Shown here in pieces: positions 18,525-27,880 of a stretch of 64,000 nt of DNA. The translations under genes were made by a program, and so were the position numbers. How positions within the stretch are numbered: the stretch's first letter is position 1; the number at the start of each line of letters is the position of its first letter. Under the pieces are notes generated by a model. That model saw nothing but the letters and a program-made list of their open reading frames with translations, did not search any database and was not told the DNA's origin. Source of the DNA: Roseiarcus sp963794155 (GTDB lineage Bacteria; Pseudomonadota; Alphaproteobacteria; Rhizobiales; Beijerinckiaceae); the NCBI GenBank assembly GCA_963794155.1, contig CAWCCX010000016.1, positions 248,001-312,000 of the forward strand. The letters run 5' to 3'.

Positions 18525-19355
18525 ATGGCGCGACCGGATCGCCAGGCAATCGTCGCCCGGCTCACGGCGATGGTCCGCGAACGCAAGCCGATCATCGGCG
18601 GCGGGGCGGGCACGGGCCTGTCGGCGAAATGCGAGGAGATGGGCGGGATCGATCTCATCGTCATCTACAATTCGGGGCGCTATCGCATGGCCGGGCGCGG
18701 TTCGGCCGCCGGGCTCCTGGCGTTCGGCAACGCCAACGAAATCGTCAAGGAGATGGCGCGAGAAGTTCTGCCCGTGGTCCGGCATACGCCCGTGCTCGCT
18801 GGGGTCAATGGCACGGACCCGTTCGTGCTGATGCCGCAGTTCCTCGCCGAGCTCAAATTGATGGGGTTCGCGGGCGTGCAGAATTTCCCGACCGTCGGGC
18901 TCTTTGACGGCGTCATGCGCGCAAGTTTTGAGGAAACCGGGCTCGGCTTCGGGCTCGAAGTGGACATGATCGCGCAGGCGCACGAGCTCGATCTCTTGAC
19001 GACCCCGTATGTGTTCAACGCGGGCGAGGCGGAAGCGATGGTTCGCGCCGGCGCCGACGTCATCGTCGCCCATATGGGGGTCACCGTCGGCGGTTCGATC
19101 GGCGCCGCATCGGCAAAGTCGCGCGAGCAGTGCGTGGACGAGATCGACCGCATCGCCGACGCCGCGCTCAGGATTCGCGGCGACGTCATCGTGCTCTGCC
19201 ACGGCGGCCCGATCGCGACCCCGGACGACGCGCAATTCATGCTGCGCGCATGCCGCTCCTGTCACGGATTCTATGGCGCGAGCAGCATGGAGCGTCTGCC
19301 GGTCGAAGTCGCGCTGACCGAACAGGCGCGAAAGTTCAAGCAAATCGGTTTCTAG
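18525..19355 (+). CDS. TIM-barrel signal-transduction / phosphoenolpyruvate hydrolase-like protein
   Basis: The 276-residue barrel belongs to the family that forms the C-terminal half of plant Tm-1-like proteins and is annotated as PEP hydrolase-like in bacteria. Characteristic segments are IIGGGAGTGLSAKCEE near the start, IYNSGRYRMAGRGS, MGFAGVQNFPTVGL, and HMGVTVGGSIGA with VLCHGGPI near the end. Its usual partner, UPF0261, is at 4150-5364. A chemical role is not established; the combination with the isomerase and dehydrogenase upstream suggests carbon-compound catabolism. Confidence 0.8.
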   Translation: MARPDRQAIVARLTAMVRERKPIIGGGAGTGLSAKCEEMGGIDLIVIYNSGRYRMAGRGSAAGLLAFGNANEIVKEMAREVLPVVRHTPVLAGVNGTDPFVLMPQFLAELKLMGFAGVQNFPTVGLFDGVMRASFEETGLGFGLEVDMIAQAHELDLLTTPYVFNAGEAEAMVRAGADVIVAHMGVTVGGSIGAASAKSREQCVDEIDRIADAALRIRGDVIVLCHGGPIATPDDAQFMLRACRSCHGFYGASSMERLPVEVALTEQARKFKQIGF

Positions 19356-19933
19356 AGCACGGCGAAATCAGGTGGAATTGAACAGCGGCGAGGCAGGGCG
19401 CCGCGCGCGATCGAGGCGCGCCTCGCGAACCTCCCGTCGCGAGGGTTGAGCGGAAAGCAGCTCCCTGCTCGTCCAAAATTCCCTGCTCGTCGTCCAAAAT
19501 TCCCTGCTCGCGGGAAAAAATTCCCTGCTCCGGGCAAAAAAATTCCCTGCTCCCGCGAAAAAATTCCCTGCTCCGTTCCCTGCTATTTCTCCGCTCCTGA
19601 GCCGCGGCGTTGAGGATGTTTTCGCTTGACCAAGGCCATCAGCGGCGCCGGCTCCCGGCCTCTTTTTCCTTTCGCAAGCGGCTCAGCGGGCGCTTTAATT
19701 CTCGTCTTTTCAAAGGCTCATCATATTTTCCTTTTCCAGAAACACAATTCGTGCCAGAATGCCAAAACCGCTTTCGAACACGGCGGCGCAGGATCGACGG
19801 CGGCGAAAAATCTCACCTCACATTTTCGCAGTTTTTCTTCTAGCGCCGCAATTATAACATTCAATATATGTTTATTACCCCGCCGAGCCTTGGCGATACT
19901 ACGGCTATTGAACGTTTAATAAGCCCACGGTCC
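19356..19933. other. Convergent intergenic region with a short tandem array
   Basis: This 578-bp stretch separates the ends of the TIM-barrel gene and dhaK. It contains the TCCCTGCT array at 19462-19584 and then an unusually AT-rich part around 19720-19930. No protein-coding frame is credible. Confidence 0.6.
19462..19584. repeat. Seven-copy TCCCTGCT tandem array (about 21-bp period)
   Basis: The octamer TCCCTGCT starts at 19462, 19480, 19501, 19522, 19544, 19565 and 19577. Four central copies are preceded by an A-run ending in ATT, and the period is 21-22 bp for most units. Linkers vary (CGTCGTCC, CGGGCA, CCGCG). The array lies just past the TIM-barrel gene. Confidence 0.85.
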
Positions 19934-20923
19934 TCACACGCCCCAGCGAAGGGCGGCCGTGTGGACGGGGGCGTCCCAAAGGCTCGCCGCAGGACCCTCG
20001 AGCAACGACAGCGTGATCGACGCGCCCGCCATGTCGAGCGACGTCACATACGAGCCGACGAGCGAGCGGGTCGGTTTGAGGCCGGCGCCAGCGATGACCC
20101 GCGCGGCCTCGTGATAGAGGAGATAGAGTTCGATGAGAGGCGTGGCTCCAAATCCGTTGACGAACAGAATCGTCTCGGCGCCGCGCTTGGGCGCGAGGTC
20201 GACGAGGATCGCCTTGACCATTTCCTCGACTATCTCTCGCGCCGACGCGAGAGGGACACGGCGTCTACCCGGCTCGCCATGAATGCCGACGCCCATTTCG
20301 ACCTCCTTGTCGCCAAGTTCGAAATTAGGCTTGCCCGCGGCCGGGACCGTGCACGAGGTCAGCGCAACGCCCATCGAGCGCGTCCGCCAATTCACCCCCT
20401 GCCCCAACGCCTGAAGTTCAGCCCGCGGCATTCCCGTTTCGGCCGCGGCGCCGACGATCTTCTCCACGATGAGCGTGCCGGCCACACCGCGCCGCCCAGT
20501 CGAATAGGTCGAAGTTTCGACCGCGACATCGTCGTCGGTGATGACGGCGGCGCAGCGCCCGTCGGTCATCTCCGCCGCCATCTCGAAGTTCATGACGTCG
20601 CCTTCGTAATTCTTGACGATCAGGATGACGCCAGCGCCCTGATCGACCGCCTCAACCGCGGCGACCATCTGATCCGGAGTGGGCGAAGTGAAAATCTGTC
20701 CCGGGCACGCCGCGTCCAGCATCCCAAGGCCGACAAAACCGGCATGTAGCGGTTCGTGACCGGAACCGCCGCCCGAGATCAGCGCGACCTTGCCGGGCGC
20801 GAGCGTCTTCCGACGAATGAACTTGCGTTCGTGGCCGGCGACGATGATGTCGGCATGGGCGGCGACGAAACCATCGAGGCTCTCCTCGAGCAAGGTTTCA
20901 GGTGAATTCAGAAATTTCTTCAT
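19934..20923 (-). CDS. dhaK: Dihydroxyacetone kinase subunit DhaK
   Basis: The 329-residue protein starts at the ATG at 20921-20923 (GGAGGG upstream). DhaK binds dihydroxyacetone covalently through a histidine; the expected region is visible as EMGVGIHGEPGRRR. The N-terminal part shows LISGGGSGHEPLHAGFVG and the centre shows IVKNYEGDVMNFEMA, both typical. It works with DhaL and the phosphoryl donor DhaM, encoded upstream in the same operon. It is unusual that dhaK comes last, separated from dhaL by four genes. Confidence 0.95.
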   Translation of the reverse strand: MKKFLNSPETLLEESLDGFVAAHADIIVAGHERKFIRRKTLAPGKVALISGGGSGHEPLHAGFVGLGMLDAACPGQIFTSPTPDQMVAAVEAVDQGAGVILIVKNYEGDVMNFEMAAEMTDGRCAAVITDDDVAVETSTYSTGRRGVAGTLIVEKIVGAAAETGMPRAELQALGQGVNWRTRSMGVALTSCTVPAAGKPNFELGDKEVEMGVGIHGEPGRRRVPLASAREIVEEMVKAILVDLAPKRGAETILFVNGFGATPLIELYLLYHEAARVIAGAGLKPTRSLVGSYVTSLDMAGASITLSLLEGPAASLWDAPVHTAALRWGV

Positions 20924-20965
20924 CGGAGCGCCCTCCATCCCCACAGCCCGGCATCGCGCCGGCGG

Positions 20966-21388
20966 TCATTCCTCCAAGGCGACGAGGCGCGCGAAGCGGC
21001 GCGCAGTGTCGCGGATCAGTTCATCGAAAGCCCGATTTTTCTTTGCGTCGCCGAAGTCAAAAACTTCAATCTTGAGTGCGCGCAAACTCGGGCTTTCGCG
21101 CGAGCGCCTGAGCCGATTGGGATGCGCCGAGTCAAAGTAGTCCAAAAAAGCTCGCCTGTCGGTCGGTGAGAAATGACAGATTTCGAAAATGAGATCGAGA
21201 TGTGGAGCCGGGATTGGGGCCGGATTGGCTGGGTTCGTTATGTGCGAAATGAAGCTGCAATTCTTTCCGAGCGCGCTCGCAAGTCTTTGCCGAGTGCCGG
21301 AGGGCCGCTGGTTCAGAACATTGCGCAATATGGTCTTGTACGCTTCGACTTTCGCTGCTTTCGCGTCGCGGGCCGGAGCGTCAGTCAT
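20966..21388 (-). CDS. Small helix-turn-helix-like protein coupled to ptsI
   Basis: The 140-residue protein begins at the ATG at 21386-21388, which overlaps the ptsI stop codon as ATGA, so the two are translationally coupled. A central segment (SGTRQRLASALGKNCSFISHI) has the spacing of a helix-turn-helix, followed by a helical region with ICHFSPTDRRAFLDYF. It ends 42 bp before dhaK. Its place inside a dihydroxyacetone kinase/PTS operon suggests a regulator of that operon, but no close family is recognised and DNA binding is inferred. Confidence 0.7.
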   Translation of the reverse strand: MTDAPARDAKAAKVEAYKTILRNVLNQRPSGTRQRLASALGKNCSFISHITNPANPAPIPAPHLDLIFEICHFSPTDRRAFLDYFDSAHPNRLRRSRESPSLRALKIEVFDFGDAKKNRAFDELIRDTARRFARLVALEE

Positions 21389-23001
21389 CCGGCGCCGCCC
21401 GGAGACAACCTGACGCGCGCGATCGCTTCTTTGGTCCGCCCGAGCGCCGCCGGGGTTACCGACAGAACTCGCAGGCCTGCATTCAGGAGAGGTCCGACAA
21501 GCTTCGGCTCCCCAGCCGCATCGCCACAAAGGCTGACTTTCCGGGAGGCCTTTGCGCCGTGAGCCGCAACCCGCGCAATGAGGCCCAAGACAACCGGATG
21601 ACTTGGATCGTTCAGAGCGGCGACCGCGTCGTTGTCTCGCGCCGCCGCCATGACATATTGAGTGAGATCGTTCGATCCAATCGAAAAGAAAGCCGCGTCG
21701 AATGTTTCCAAGGCGAGGGCGGCGGCGGGGACCTCGACCATGATGCCGAGTTCAGGTCGACGACAGGGGAGCCCCGAATCTTGCACCGCGTCGAAAGCCT
21801 CGTCGAGATATTTGCGCGCAAGCTCGAGTTCGGCCGGAACGGAGACCATCGGCAGCATCACTTCGACGCTGCCGTGCGCAGCCGCTCTGCACAAAGCCCG
21901 CAGTTGCGTACGAAATGGATCGGGCCGGTGGAGCGAAAGTCGGATCCCGCGCAAGCCGAGGAATGGATTGGCCTCGTGATCGAGCGTTAGCCCAGCGATT
22001 GGCTTATCTGCTCCCGCGTCGAGGGTGCGAATGGTGACTGGTTTGCCGGCCGCCCATTCCGCCAGCCGGCGGTAAGCGCGATATTGCGTTTCTTCATCCG
22101 GAAGTCCTCCTGCTCCGCTGAACAGGAATTCAGTTCGGACCAGACCGATCCCATCGCAGCTCGCCGGATCGAGCCTCTCAATTTCGGACGGGTCGCCGAC
22201 ATTGATGCACACCGCAATCGCAGTCCCGTCAGCGGTCACGGCCGGACGCATCAAGTACTCGGCCGTGGCATCTGCGGCTCGATCCGCAGCCTCGACACGC
22301 GCCGCGAAATCTTCCCGCGTCTCGGGCGCCGGATCGAGGCATAGCGTCGCGCTTTCACTGTCGATAAGGGCTTCACGTCGTCCCGCCACCCCGGTCAAAT
22401 CAAGTGGAAGCCCGACGATCATGGGAATCCCTCGCGCTCGCGCGAGTGTCGCCACGTGGCCGGATGCGCTGCCGCGCGTCAGAGCGATGCCGCCGCCCCG
22501 GCTCCAATCTGTCGCCAGGAAGTGAGAAGGGGTCATATCCTCGCCGACGATGATCGCGCCAGCGGGCGGACCTGGCTCTGCCGCCGCTCCGAAAAGGATC
22601 GCGAGAACCCGATCTCTTATGTCCTTGAGGTCGCTGGCGCGGGCCTTGAAATGCTCATCGCCGGACGCCTCGTAGCCGGCGATCTCGCCGTCGAGCGCCT
22701 TTCGCCAGCCCAGGTCCGCGCTCGCGCCCGCCGCGATCATGTCGAACGCCGGTTGCGCCAGCGCATCATCCTCCAGCATCGCGATCTGGAAAGCGAGGAT
22801 ATCCGCCCCTTCGCCGTCGGCTTTAGCGGCCATGCCCGAGAGCTGGGAAACCGCCGACGCGATCGCGTGACGCAGCGCCCGCTCCTCAGCGGCCGGCTCG
22901 CCCGTGCTGCGCTTTCGCGACTCGGCGCTCAGCAGCACCGCGAGCGGGCCCGCCGCAAAGCCGGCCGAAGCAACGCGCCCGGTGAGTCGAAGCTCAGCCA
23001 T
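21385..23001 (-). CDS. ptsI: Phosphoenolpyruvate-protein phosphotransferase (enzyme I)
   Basis: The 538-residue protein lacks any GAF or GAFTGA module and matches sugar-type enzyme I. The phosphorylated histidine is in GSASGHVATLARARGIP (His182). The PEP-binding barrel shows GIGLVRTEFLF, LGLRGIRLSLH, and FFSIGSNDLTQY near the C-terminus, with the catalytic Cys in SLCGDAAG. It moves phosphate from PEP to HPr, which overlaps it upstream, and on to DhaM. A dedicated enzyme I/HPr pair beside dhaLM suggests a closed relay for dihydroxyacetone kinase. Confidence 0.93.
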   Translation of the reverse strand: MAELRLTGRVASAGFAAGPLAVLLSAESRKRSTGEPAAEERALRHAIASAVSQLSGMAAKADGEGADILAFQIAMLEDDALAQPAFDMIAAGASADLGWRKALDGEIAGYEASGDEHFKARASDLKDIRDRVLAILFGAAAEPGPPAGAIIVGEDMTPSHFLATDWSRGGGIALTRGSASGHVATLARARGIPMIVGLPLDLTGVAGRREALIDSESATLCLDPAPETREDFAARVEAADRAADATAEYLMRPAVTADGTAIAVCINVGDPSEIERLDPASCDGIGLVRTEFLFSGAGGLPDEETQYRAYRRLAEWAAGKPVTIRTLDAGADKPIAGLTLDHEANPFLGLRGIRLSLHRPDPFRTQLRALCRAAAHGSVEVMLPMVSVPAELELARKYLDEAFDAVQDSGLPCRRPELGIMVEVPAAALALETFDAAFFSIGSNDLTQYVMAAARDNDAVAALNDPSHPVVLGLIARVAAHGAKASRKVSLCGDAAGEPKLVGPLLNAGLRVLSVTPAALGRTKEAIARVRLSPGGAG

Positions 23002-23320
23002 CCGCATTCTCGGATCGACCCTCTGCCGGCTTGAGCTCGTCTCCATGGAAGTCGATGGCGACGAGCTCGCGCAGGGCGTCGATCGCCTCCGCCGCATCCG
23101 GACCCCGCGCTCGGAAATACAAAGTCGCGCCCTTCGCCGCCTTGACCGCCATCACTTTGACGATGCTCTTGGCGTCGACCCACGGACCATTCTCCGTCAG
23201 CCCCACCTCGATGTGCGACGCAAAGGTCTTGGCGAGCTTCGTGAGCTTGACCGAGGGGCGAGCATGAAGCCCGATCGGGTTCGTCAGCAACGCCGAATGG
23301 GTGGCGACGAAATCAGTCAT
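22994..23320 (-). CDS. ptsH: Phosphocarrier protein HPr
   Basis: The 108-residue protein carries the phosphorylation site in NPIGLHARPSVKL (His19) and the conserved VDAKSIVKVMAVKAAKGATL stretch. In place of the usual regulatory Ser it has KSIVKVM, so Ser is present. The C-terminus is some 20 residues longer than ordinary HPr, ending in a charged tail. It overlaps ptsI by 8 bp and follows dhaM by 96 bp. Confidence 0.92.
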   Translation of the reverse strand: MTDFVATHSALLTNPIGLHARPSVKLTKLAKTFASHIEVGLTENGPWVDAKSIVKVMAVKAAKGATLYFRARGPDAAEAIDALRELVAIDFHGDELKPAEGRSENADG

Positions 23321-23416
23321 GCGAAGGTCTCGATCCGGTCCAAACGCGCCCGCCCGGACGCGCAACCGCACGGTCAAAATGCAAGCGTTTCTTCCCGATG
23401 GATCGGACGGCCGCGC

Positions 23417-23806
23417 TCATGGCGACAATTCTTCGGCGGTGCGACGGACGGTCGCCAGGTTGGCGCCGCCTGACGCCTCTGTCGCCGCGATAACCGCCCC
23501 CTCGACGATCGGCGCGTTGCAGATGACGACGCGGCCTCGCTTATCCTCAGCCAGCATCTCAATCGCCATCTCGCTGTTCGTCTCGGCCCCCCCAAGATCG
23601 ACCAGGATCGCGACGCCGGCTTCGGACCATGCGCGATGGATAGCCTCGGTAATCGCCTCAAAGCTTGTCCCGAGTTTTCCTGCCGGGTCGCCGCCGGTCC
23701 AGGCGAGGGGAAAGTCTCCCCCGACCATCTGCCGGACCATGTCGGCTGCGCCTTCGGCGACCTTCGGCGAATGTGATACGATGACGATGCCGACGGTGGA
23801 CATCAA
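23417..23806 (-). CDS. dhaM: Dihydroxyacetone kinase phosphoryl donor DhaM (EIIA-like domain only)
   Basis: The 129-residue protein is the mannose-EIIA-like domain of DhaM. The phosphorylated histidine is in VIVSHSPKVAEGA (His12) and the ILVDLGGAETNSEMA segment is typical. Fused HPr and enzyme I parts found in some DhaM proteins are absent; they are encoded separately next door. Its start overlaps the end of dhaL. Confidence 0.92.
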   Translation of the reverse strand: MMSTVGIVIVSHSPKVAEGAADMVRQMVGGDFPLAWTGGDPAGKLGTSFEAITEAIHRAWSEAGVAILVDLGGAETNSEMAIEMLAEDKRGRVVICNAPIVEGAVIAATEASGGANLATVRRTAEELSP

Positions 23807-24486
23807 CCGGCTCCGAATTCGTCGCAGAGCGCCGCGATCATGAGCGACGAAGACCGGGCGCCGGGATCGACATGGCCGATCGAGCGTTCGCCGAGAAAAG
23901 AGGCGCGGCCCCGCGTGGCGCGCATCGGCGCTGTGGCCTCCTCGGCTGCCAGCGCCGCCCTTTTGACGACCCCCGCGTCGCCCCCCGCCGCGAAAGCGCG
24001 TTGCGCCGGAATGAGGACATCGAGCATCGTCTTTTGGCCGGCGTCGCTTTTGCCCCGCGTCCGGACCGCGGCGATTGCCGCGTCGAACCCGGCCACAAAC
24101 TGGGCCCGAGACGGATCGGCCGGCAGTTCCTTGCCGAGCGCAAGAAAGAGCGTGCCATAGAGCGGACCCGATGCGCCGCCAACTTTCGTCACCAACTTCA
24201 TGCCGACAGTCTTGAGGAGATCAGGCAGACCCATCGCCGAAAGTGCATCAAGGTCCTGCAGCACCGCCTCGACACCCCGCTTCATGTTGTAGCCATGGTC
24301 GCCGTCGCCAATGGCGGCGTCGAGCGCCGTCAGCTCATCGGCGTGGGCCACGATGCGTTCCGCAACCGCGGCGATCGTCCTGCGCTTCCGTTCCCTATCG
24401 AGAGAATGAAAAGCCTCCGACAGTCGAGGCGCGGCGTCCGCGGCGACAGCCATTTCGCCAGCCCTCAAATTGCTGATCTCGCTCAT
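23803..24486 (-). CDS. dhaL: Dihydroxyacetone kinase subunit DhaL
   Basis: The 227-residue ADP-binding subunit shows the metal/nucleotide motif AIGDGDHGYNMKRG near residue 60, KVGGASGPLYGTLF in the middle and RSIGHVDPGARSSSLM near the end. It transfers the phosphate from DhaM to dihydroxyacetone bound on DhaK. The upstream small membrane protein gene overlaps its start by 4 bp. Confidence 0.95.
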   Translation of the reverse strand: MSEISNLRAGEMAVAADAAPRLSEAFHSLDRERKRRTIAAVAERIVAHADELTALDAAIGDGDHGYNMKRGVEAVLQDLDALSAMGLPDLLKTVGMKLVTKVGGASGPLYGTLFLALGKELPADPSRAQFVAGFDAAIAAVRTRGKSDAGQKTMLDVLIPAQRAFAAGGDAGVVKRAALAAEEATAPMRATRGRASFLGERSIGHVDPGARSSSLMIAALCDEFGAG

Positions 24487-24812
24487 CGCACGCTCAAGTA
24501 CCAGGAGTAGAGAAGCGCGGAGCCGAGAGCCAGCAGCGTGACGATGACGAAGATGACGATGATGATGACGGCCCCCTTGACCAGCGAGCCAAAGGTCCTT
24601 CCCGGCGTGCAGAGAGGCACCAGGTTGAACGCCAGTCCAGCGAACACGACGAGGCCAGCTCCTACCGAATAGAGCGCCAACGAGAAGGGCTGAAACAGCA
24701 GGACGAGCGAAAGAACGCTGACAATGATGATGGCGCTCTCCACCATCTTCGCCTGCTTCGCGGTCATTCCGGCCTGCGTCGGGTTGTCGGGCGGCGGCTG
24801 GAACTGCGTCAT
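24483..24812 (-). CDS. Small integral membrane protein of the transporter operon
   Basis: The 109-residue protein has three hydrophobic segments: about residues 26-42, 44-66 and 80-104. No enzymatic motif is seen. It overlaps both the ABC ATPase gene upstream and dhaL downstream by 4 bp, so it is part of the operon. Rhizobial glycerol ABC transporter operons with two ATPases also carry a small membrane protein; this may be a counterpart, by analogy only. Confidence 0.7.
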   Translation of the reverse strand: MTQFQPPPDNPTQAGMTAKQAKMVESAIIIVSVLSLVLLFQPFSLALYSVGAGLVVFAGLAFNLVPLCTPGRTFGSLVKGAVIIIVIFVIVTLLALGSALLYSWYLSVR

Positions 24813-25913
24813 CCTACGTGGTTCCCCAATTCATCAAAGACGTGGAGTTGACCGGTTTTGCACCGCACCGCGACGCGGACGCCTGCCGCCGGCGCGACGT
24901 TGCTTGGCACGACGCAGCGCAGGTCCACGCCCTGCTCGACCAGGTGAGCAAGCGTCTCCGCTCCCATCGGTTCCGTCATATCGACGCTGGCGTGCAACGC
25001 ATCGGCGGAGCCGGGATCGACAAATTCGAAACTGCGCGGACGAATGCCCAGAGTCACTTTGCTTCCGGGCGCAAGCATCGCCACGGCTCGATCAACCGCG
25101 GCGGATATTGTCTCGCCAAGAACCGCGAACCGCGCGGTCACTGCGCCGTTCGGCTCTTTCTCTCCAAAGTCGACCAGCGTCGCCGCCAAAAGGTTCATCT
25201 GCGGCGTCCCGATGAAACTGGCGACGAAGAGATTGGTCGGTTTGGAAAAGAGTTCGTGCGGCGACGCAACCTGCTCAACCTTCCCCTTTTGCATGACTGC
25301 AATCCGATCCGCCATGGTCAAGGCTTCGATCTGATCGTGAGTGACGATGACCGTGGGCTTATCGAGTTTGCTCAGGATCTCCTTGATCTGGGTGCGCATC
25401 GTCTGACGCAACTGGATGTCGAGACGGCTCAGCGGCTCGTCAAAAAGAAAGCACGTGGGCTCGCGGATGATCGACCGTCCGACCGCGACCCGCTGCTTTT
25501 CCCCCTCGCCGAGCTGATGAGGGCGGCGCTTCAGAATTGTCGTGAGGTCGAGCGCCTCGCTGACGCGGGCGACCCGCTTGGCTATCTCAGCGCCGCTGAG
25601 CATTCTCGGCGTGCAAGGGATAGGCGAGGTTCTCCTCGACGGAGAGGCTCGGATACAATGCGTAGAACTGGAACGCCATCGCCACGTTGCGCTCGCGCGC
25701 GGGCAGGTCGTTGACTCGTTTTCCGGCAATCATGATGTCGCCGGAAGTCGCCCACTCCAAGCCGGCGATCATGCGCAGCATCGTCGTCTTGCCGCAGCCG
25801 GAGGGTCCGAGCAGGCACATCACTTCGCCTTGACCGACGTCGAGATCCGCCTTGTCGACTGCGACCAGGGCGCCGAACCGCTTCGTTACGCTGTCGAGTT
25901 TGATGTCGAACAT
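24809..25913 (-). pseudogene. Sugar-type ABC transporter ATPase (MalK/UgpC-like), frameshifted
   Basis: The first frame runs from 25913 with Walker A LLGPSGCGKTTMLRM, then stops at 25587. Past about 25603 the other frame continues AAEIAKRV-like sequence (SGAEIAKRVARVSEAL), the signature region LGEGEKQRVAVGRS (normally LSGGQ), the Walker B FLFDEPLSRLD and the switch His in IVTHDQIEAL, and ends with the C-terminal TOBE-like regulatory domain at 24809. One net base is wrong. All motifs remain, so this may be an assembly indel in a working gene of about 367 residues. The other operon ATPase is at 29373. Confidence 0.8.
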
Positions 25914-25925
25914 TCCGGGAACTCG

Positions 25926-26801
25926 TTACTTCCTGATCGTGCCGAAGGTCACGCCGCGGAGAAGCTGGTTTTGCAGCACGAACGTGACGATGACGACCGG
26001 GATGATGAACAGCGTTTCGATCGCCGACAGGAGTCCCCAATCCACCCCGACCTGACCGCCGATCGTTCGGGCGATCGCCACCGGGACAGTGCGCGTCTCG
26101 GTCCCGGTCAACATCAAGGCGAACAGGAATTCGTTCCAGGTGAGAATAACCGCGAATACGAAAGTCGCCGCCAGGCCGCCGTACACCTGCGGCAGGCAGA
26201 TCTTTCGAAACACGCTCCACTCGGAACTGCCGTCCATGCGCGCGGCGTCCTCGATATCGCGGTCGAGGTCGTCGAAGAAACTCTTCGCCATCCAAATCGA
26301 GAACGGAAGGTTGAAGGCGGTATAAAGCGCGATGATGCCGGTGTAGGTGCCGCTGAGGTCGAAGACACGGAACAGGACGAAGATCGGAATGATCGCGATG
26401 ATCGGCGGCAGCATGCGCGTCGTCAGAATAATGAAGAGATATGTGTCGTTGCCGCGCAGCGGAAAGCGCGAGAAGCCATAGGCCGCCGCGGTGCCGATGA
26501 CCAGTGCGAGAAAAACGCTGGTGCCGCCGATGAACAGGCTGTTGAAGAAATACAAGCTAAAGCCGGAATTGGTGGTCCCGCTGCCCTGTATGTCGGCGCG
26601 AAAGAAGACCGAATAGAAATTGCTCAAGGTCGGCGTGAACAGGAACTTGATCGGCATCGCCAGCGCGTCTGGCCGGGTCTTGAAGGCCGTCGTCAGGATG
26701 AAAAAGACCGGGAAGAAATATATGCAGCTGACAATCGCCGCGCCGAGGGTGCGGCCCCAGCCCGCCTTCCCGATCGCCCTGACTTCGCGCGCCTTCTCCA
26801 T
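25926..26801 (-). CDS. ABC sugar transporter permease (MalG-type)
   Basis: The 291-residue protein has six predicted membrane segments and an EAA loop (EDAARMDGSSEWSVFRKICLP) that docks onto the ATPase. It opens with a helix near residue 20 and a long periplasmic loop, as in MalG-type subunits. It begins 1 bp after the stop codon of the partner permease. A close paralogue is at 31729-32604. Confidence 0.9.
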   Translation of the reverse strand: MEKAREVRAIGKAGWGRTLGAAIVSCIYFFPVFFILTTAFKTRPDALAMPIKFLFTPTLSNFYSVFFRADIQGSGTTNSGFSLYFFNSLFIGGTSVFLALVIGTAAAYGFSRFPLRGNDTYLFIILTTRMLPPIIAIIPIFVLFRVFDLSGTYTGIIALYTAFNLPFSIWMAKSFFDDLDRDIEDAARMDGSSEWSVFRKICLPQVYGGLAATFVFAVILTWNEFLFALMLTGTETRTVPVAIARTIGGQVGVDWGLLSAIETLFIIPVVIVTFVLQNQLLRGVTFGTIRK

Positions 26802-26802
26802 T

Positions 26803-27762
26803 TCACGCCTCCGCTCGACGGGTCTGGATGGCGTAGAGGTAGAGGCTGGTCAGCACTATTACCGCGAACAGCATGATGTAGCCCAGGGCCGACGCAACGC
26901 TGGTGCGGAAGAACTGAAACGCCAGACGGTACACGTAGACCGACACGGTTTCGGTCGACGAGCCGGGGCCGCCTTCGGTGAGGATATAGACGACGTCGAA
27001 AATCTTGAACGTCTCGATGGTGCGGAACAGGAGCGCCAACAGCAGCAAGCTTCGAATGTAGGGGAACGTGATCGTCCGGAACCGGCGCCACCACCCGGCC
27101 CGATCGATCTCAGCGGCTTCGTAAAGATATTTCGGAACACTGACGAGCCCCGCCAACACGAGGAGCATTACGAACGGGGACCACATCCACGCATCCGCGA
27201 GCACCACGGCGATCGTCGCGCGCGTCGGCGTCGACAGGATGACGAAGGTCTCCGGAGTGAACAGTGAAATGAAACGGCTAATGAAGCCCAGTGTCGGGTC
27301 ATAGAACAACTTGAAGAAGACCCCGACCGCGCTCAAGGACAGCATCATCGGCGCGAGCACGAGCATCAAGAGATACCGGCGAAGCGGGAATTCCTGCGCG
27401 AATAGCAGCGCCAGCAGAAATCCTACGACAAGCTGCACCGCCACGCTGCCGACGACGATGGTCGCGGTATGCTGGAATCGCTCCCAAATGTCTGGGTCGG
27501 TCAGCACGTCTTCGTAGTTGCCGAGGCCCTTGAAAACCGGCGCCGCAATTCGATTGGCTTTGTACTCGAAGAAGCTAAGGCCAAATGACCACATCAACGG
27601 AAAGATATTGACGACAAAGAGGACGACGAGCGCCGGCGTGATCAAAAGCGGCCCGCGCCGTTCGGGGCTCATCAGCCAGCCGAGAAAACCCGCGGCGCTG
27701 CGAGACGGAGGTCGGGCAGCCGCACCGCTCATTGACGTTTCCGGATTTGCGATTGAAGTCAT
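26803..27762 (-). CDS. ABC sugar transporter permease (MalF-type)
   Basis: The 319-residue permease has six membrane helices and the EAA loop EAAEIDRAGWWRRFRTITFP. It is homologous to the permease at 30804 along most of its length (shared LADAWMWSPFVM and LLLALLFRTIE blocks). It follows the binding-protein gene by 118 bp and forms the membrane channel with the next gene's product. Confidence 0.9.
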   Translation of the reverse strand: MTSIANPETSMSGAAARPPSRSAAGFLGWLMSPERRGPLLITPALVVLFVVNIFPLMWSFGLSFFEYKANRIAAPVFKGLGNYEDVLTDPDIWERFQHTATIVVGSVAVQLVVGFLLALLFAQEFPLRRYLLMLVLAPMMLSLSAVGVFFKLFYDPTLGFISRFISLFTPETFVILSTPTRATIAVVLADAWMWSPFVMLLVLAGLVSVPKYLYEAAEIDRAGWWRRFRTITFPYIRSLLLLALLFRTIETFKIFDVVYILTEGGPGSSTETVSVYVYRLAFQFFRTSVASALGYIMLFAVIVLTSLYLYAIQTRRAEA

Positions 27763-27880
27763 GATGTCGAAGCCGCAGGGTCGGAAAACTCGCTCCGGGC
27801 GGCAGGAACGTTCGCGCCGGCCGAGAGGAGGAGCCGCCGCCGCGCCAAGGCGAACGGCTCCGTTTCTCAGATGATGTCGC

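Noticed and set aside
19462..19584. Possible CRISPR array
   Set aside because: Repeats are only 8-15 bp with 10-14 bp linkers of low complexity; there are no spacers of usual length and no cas genes.
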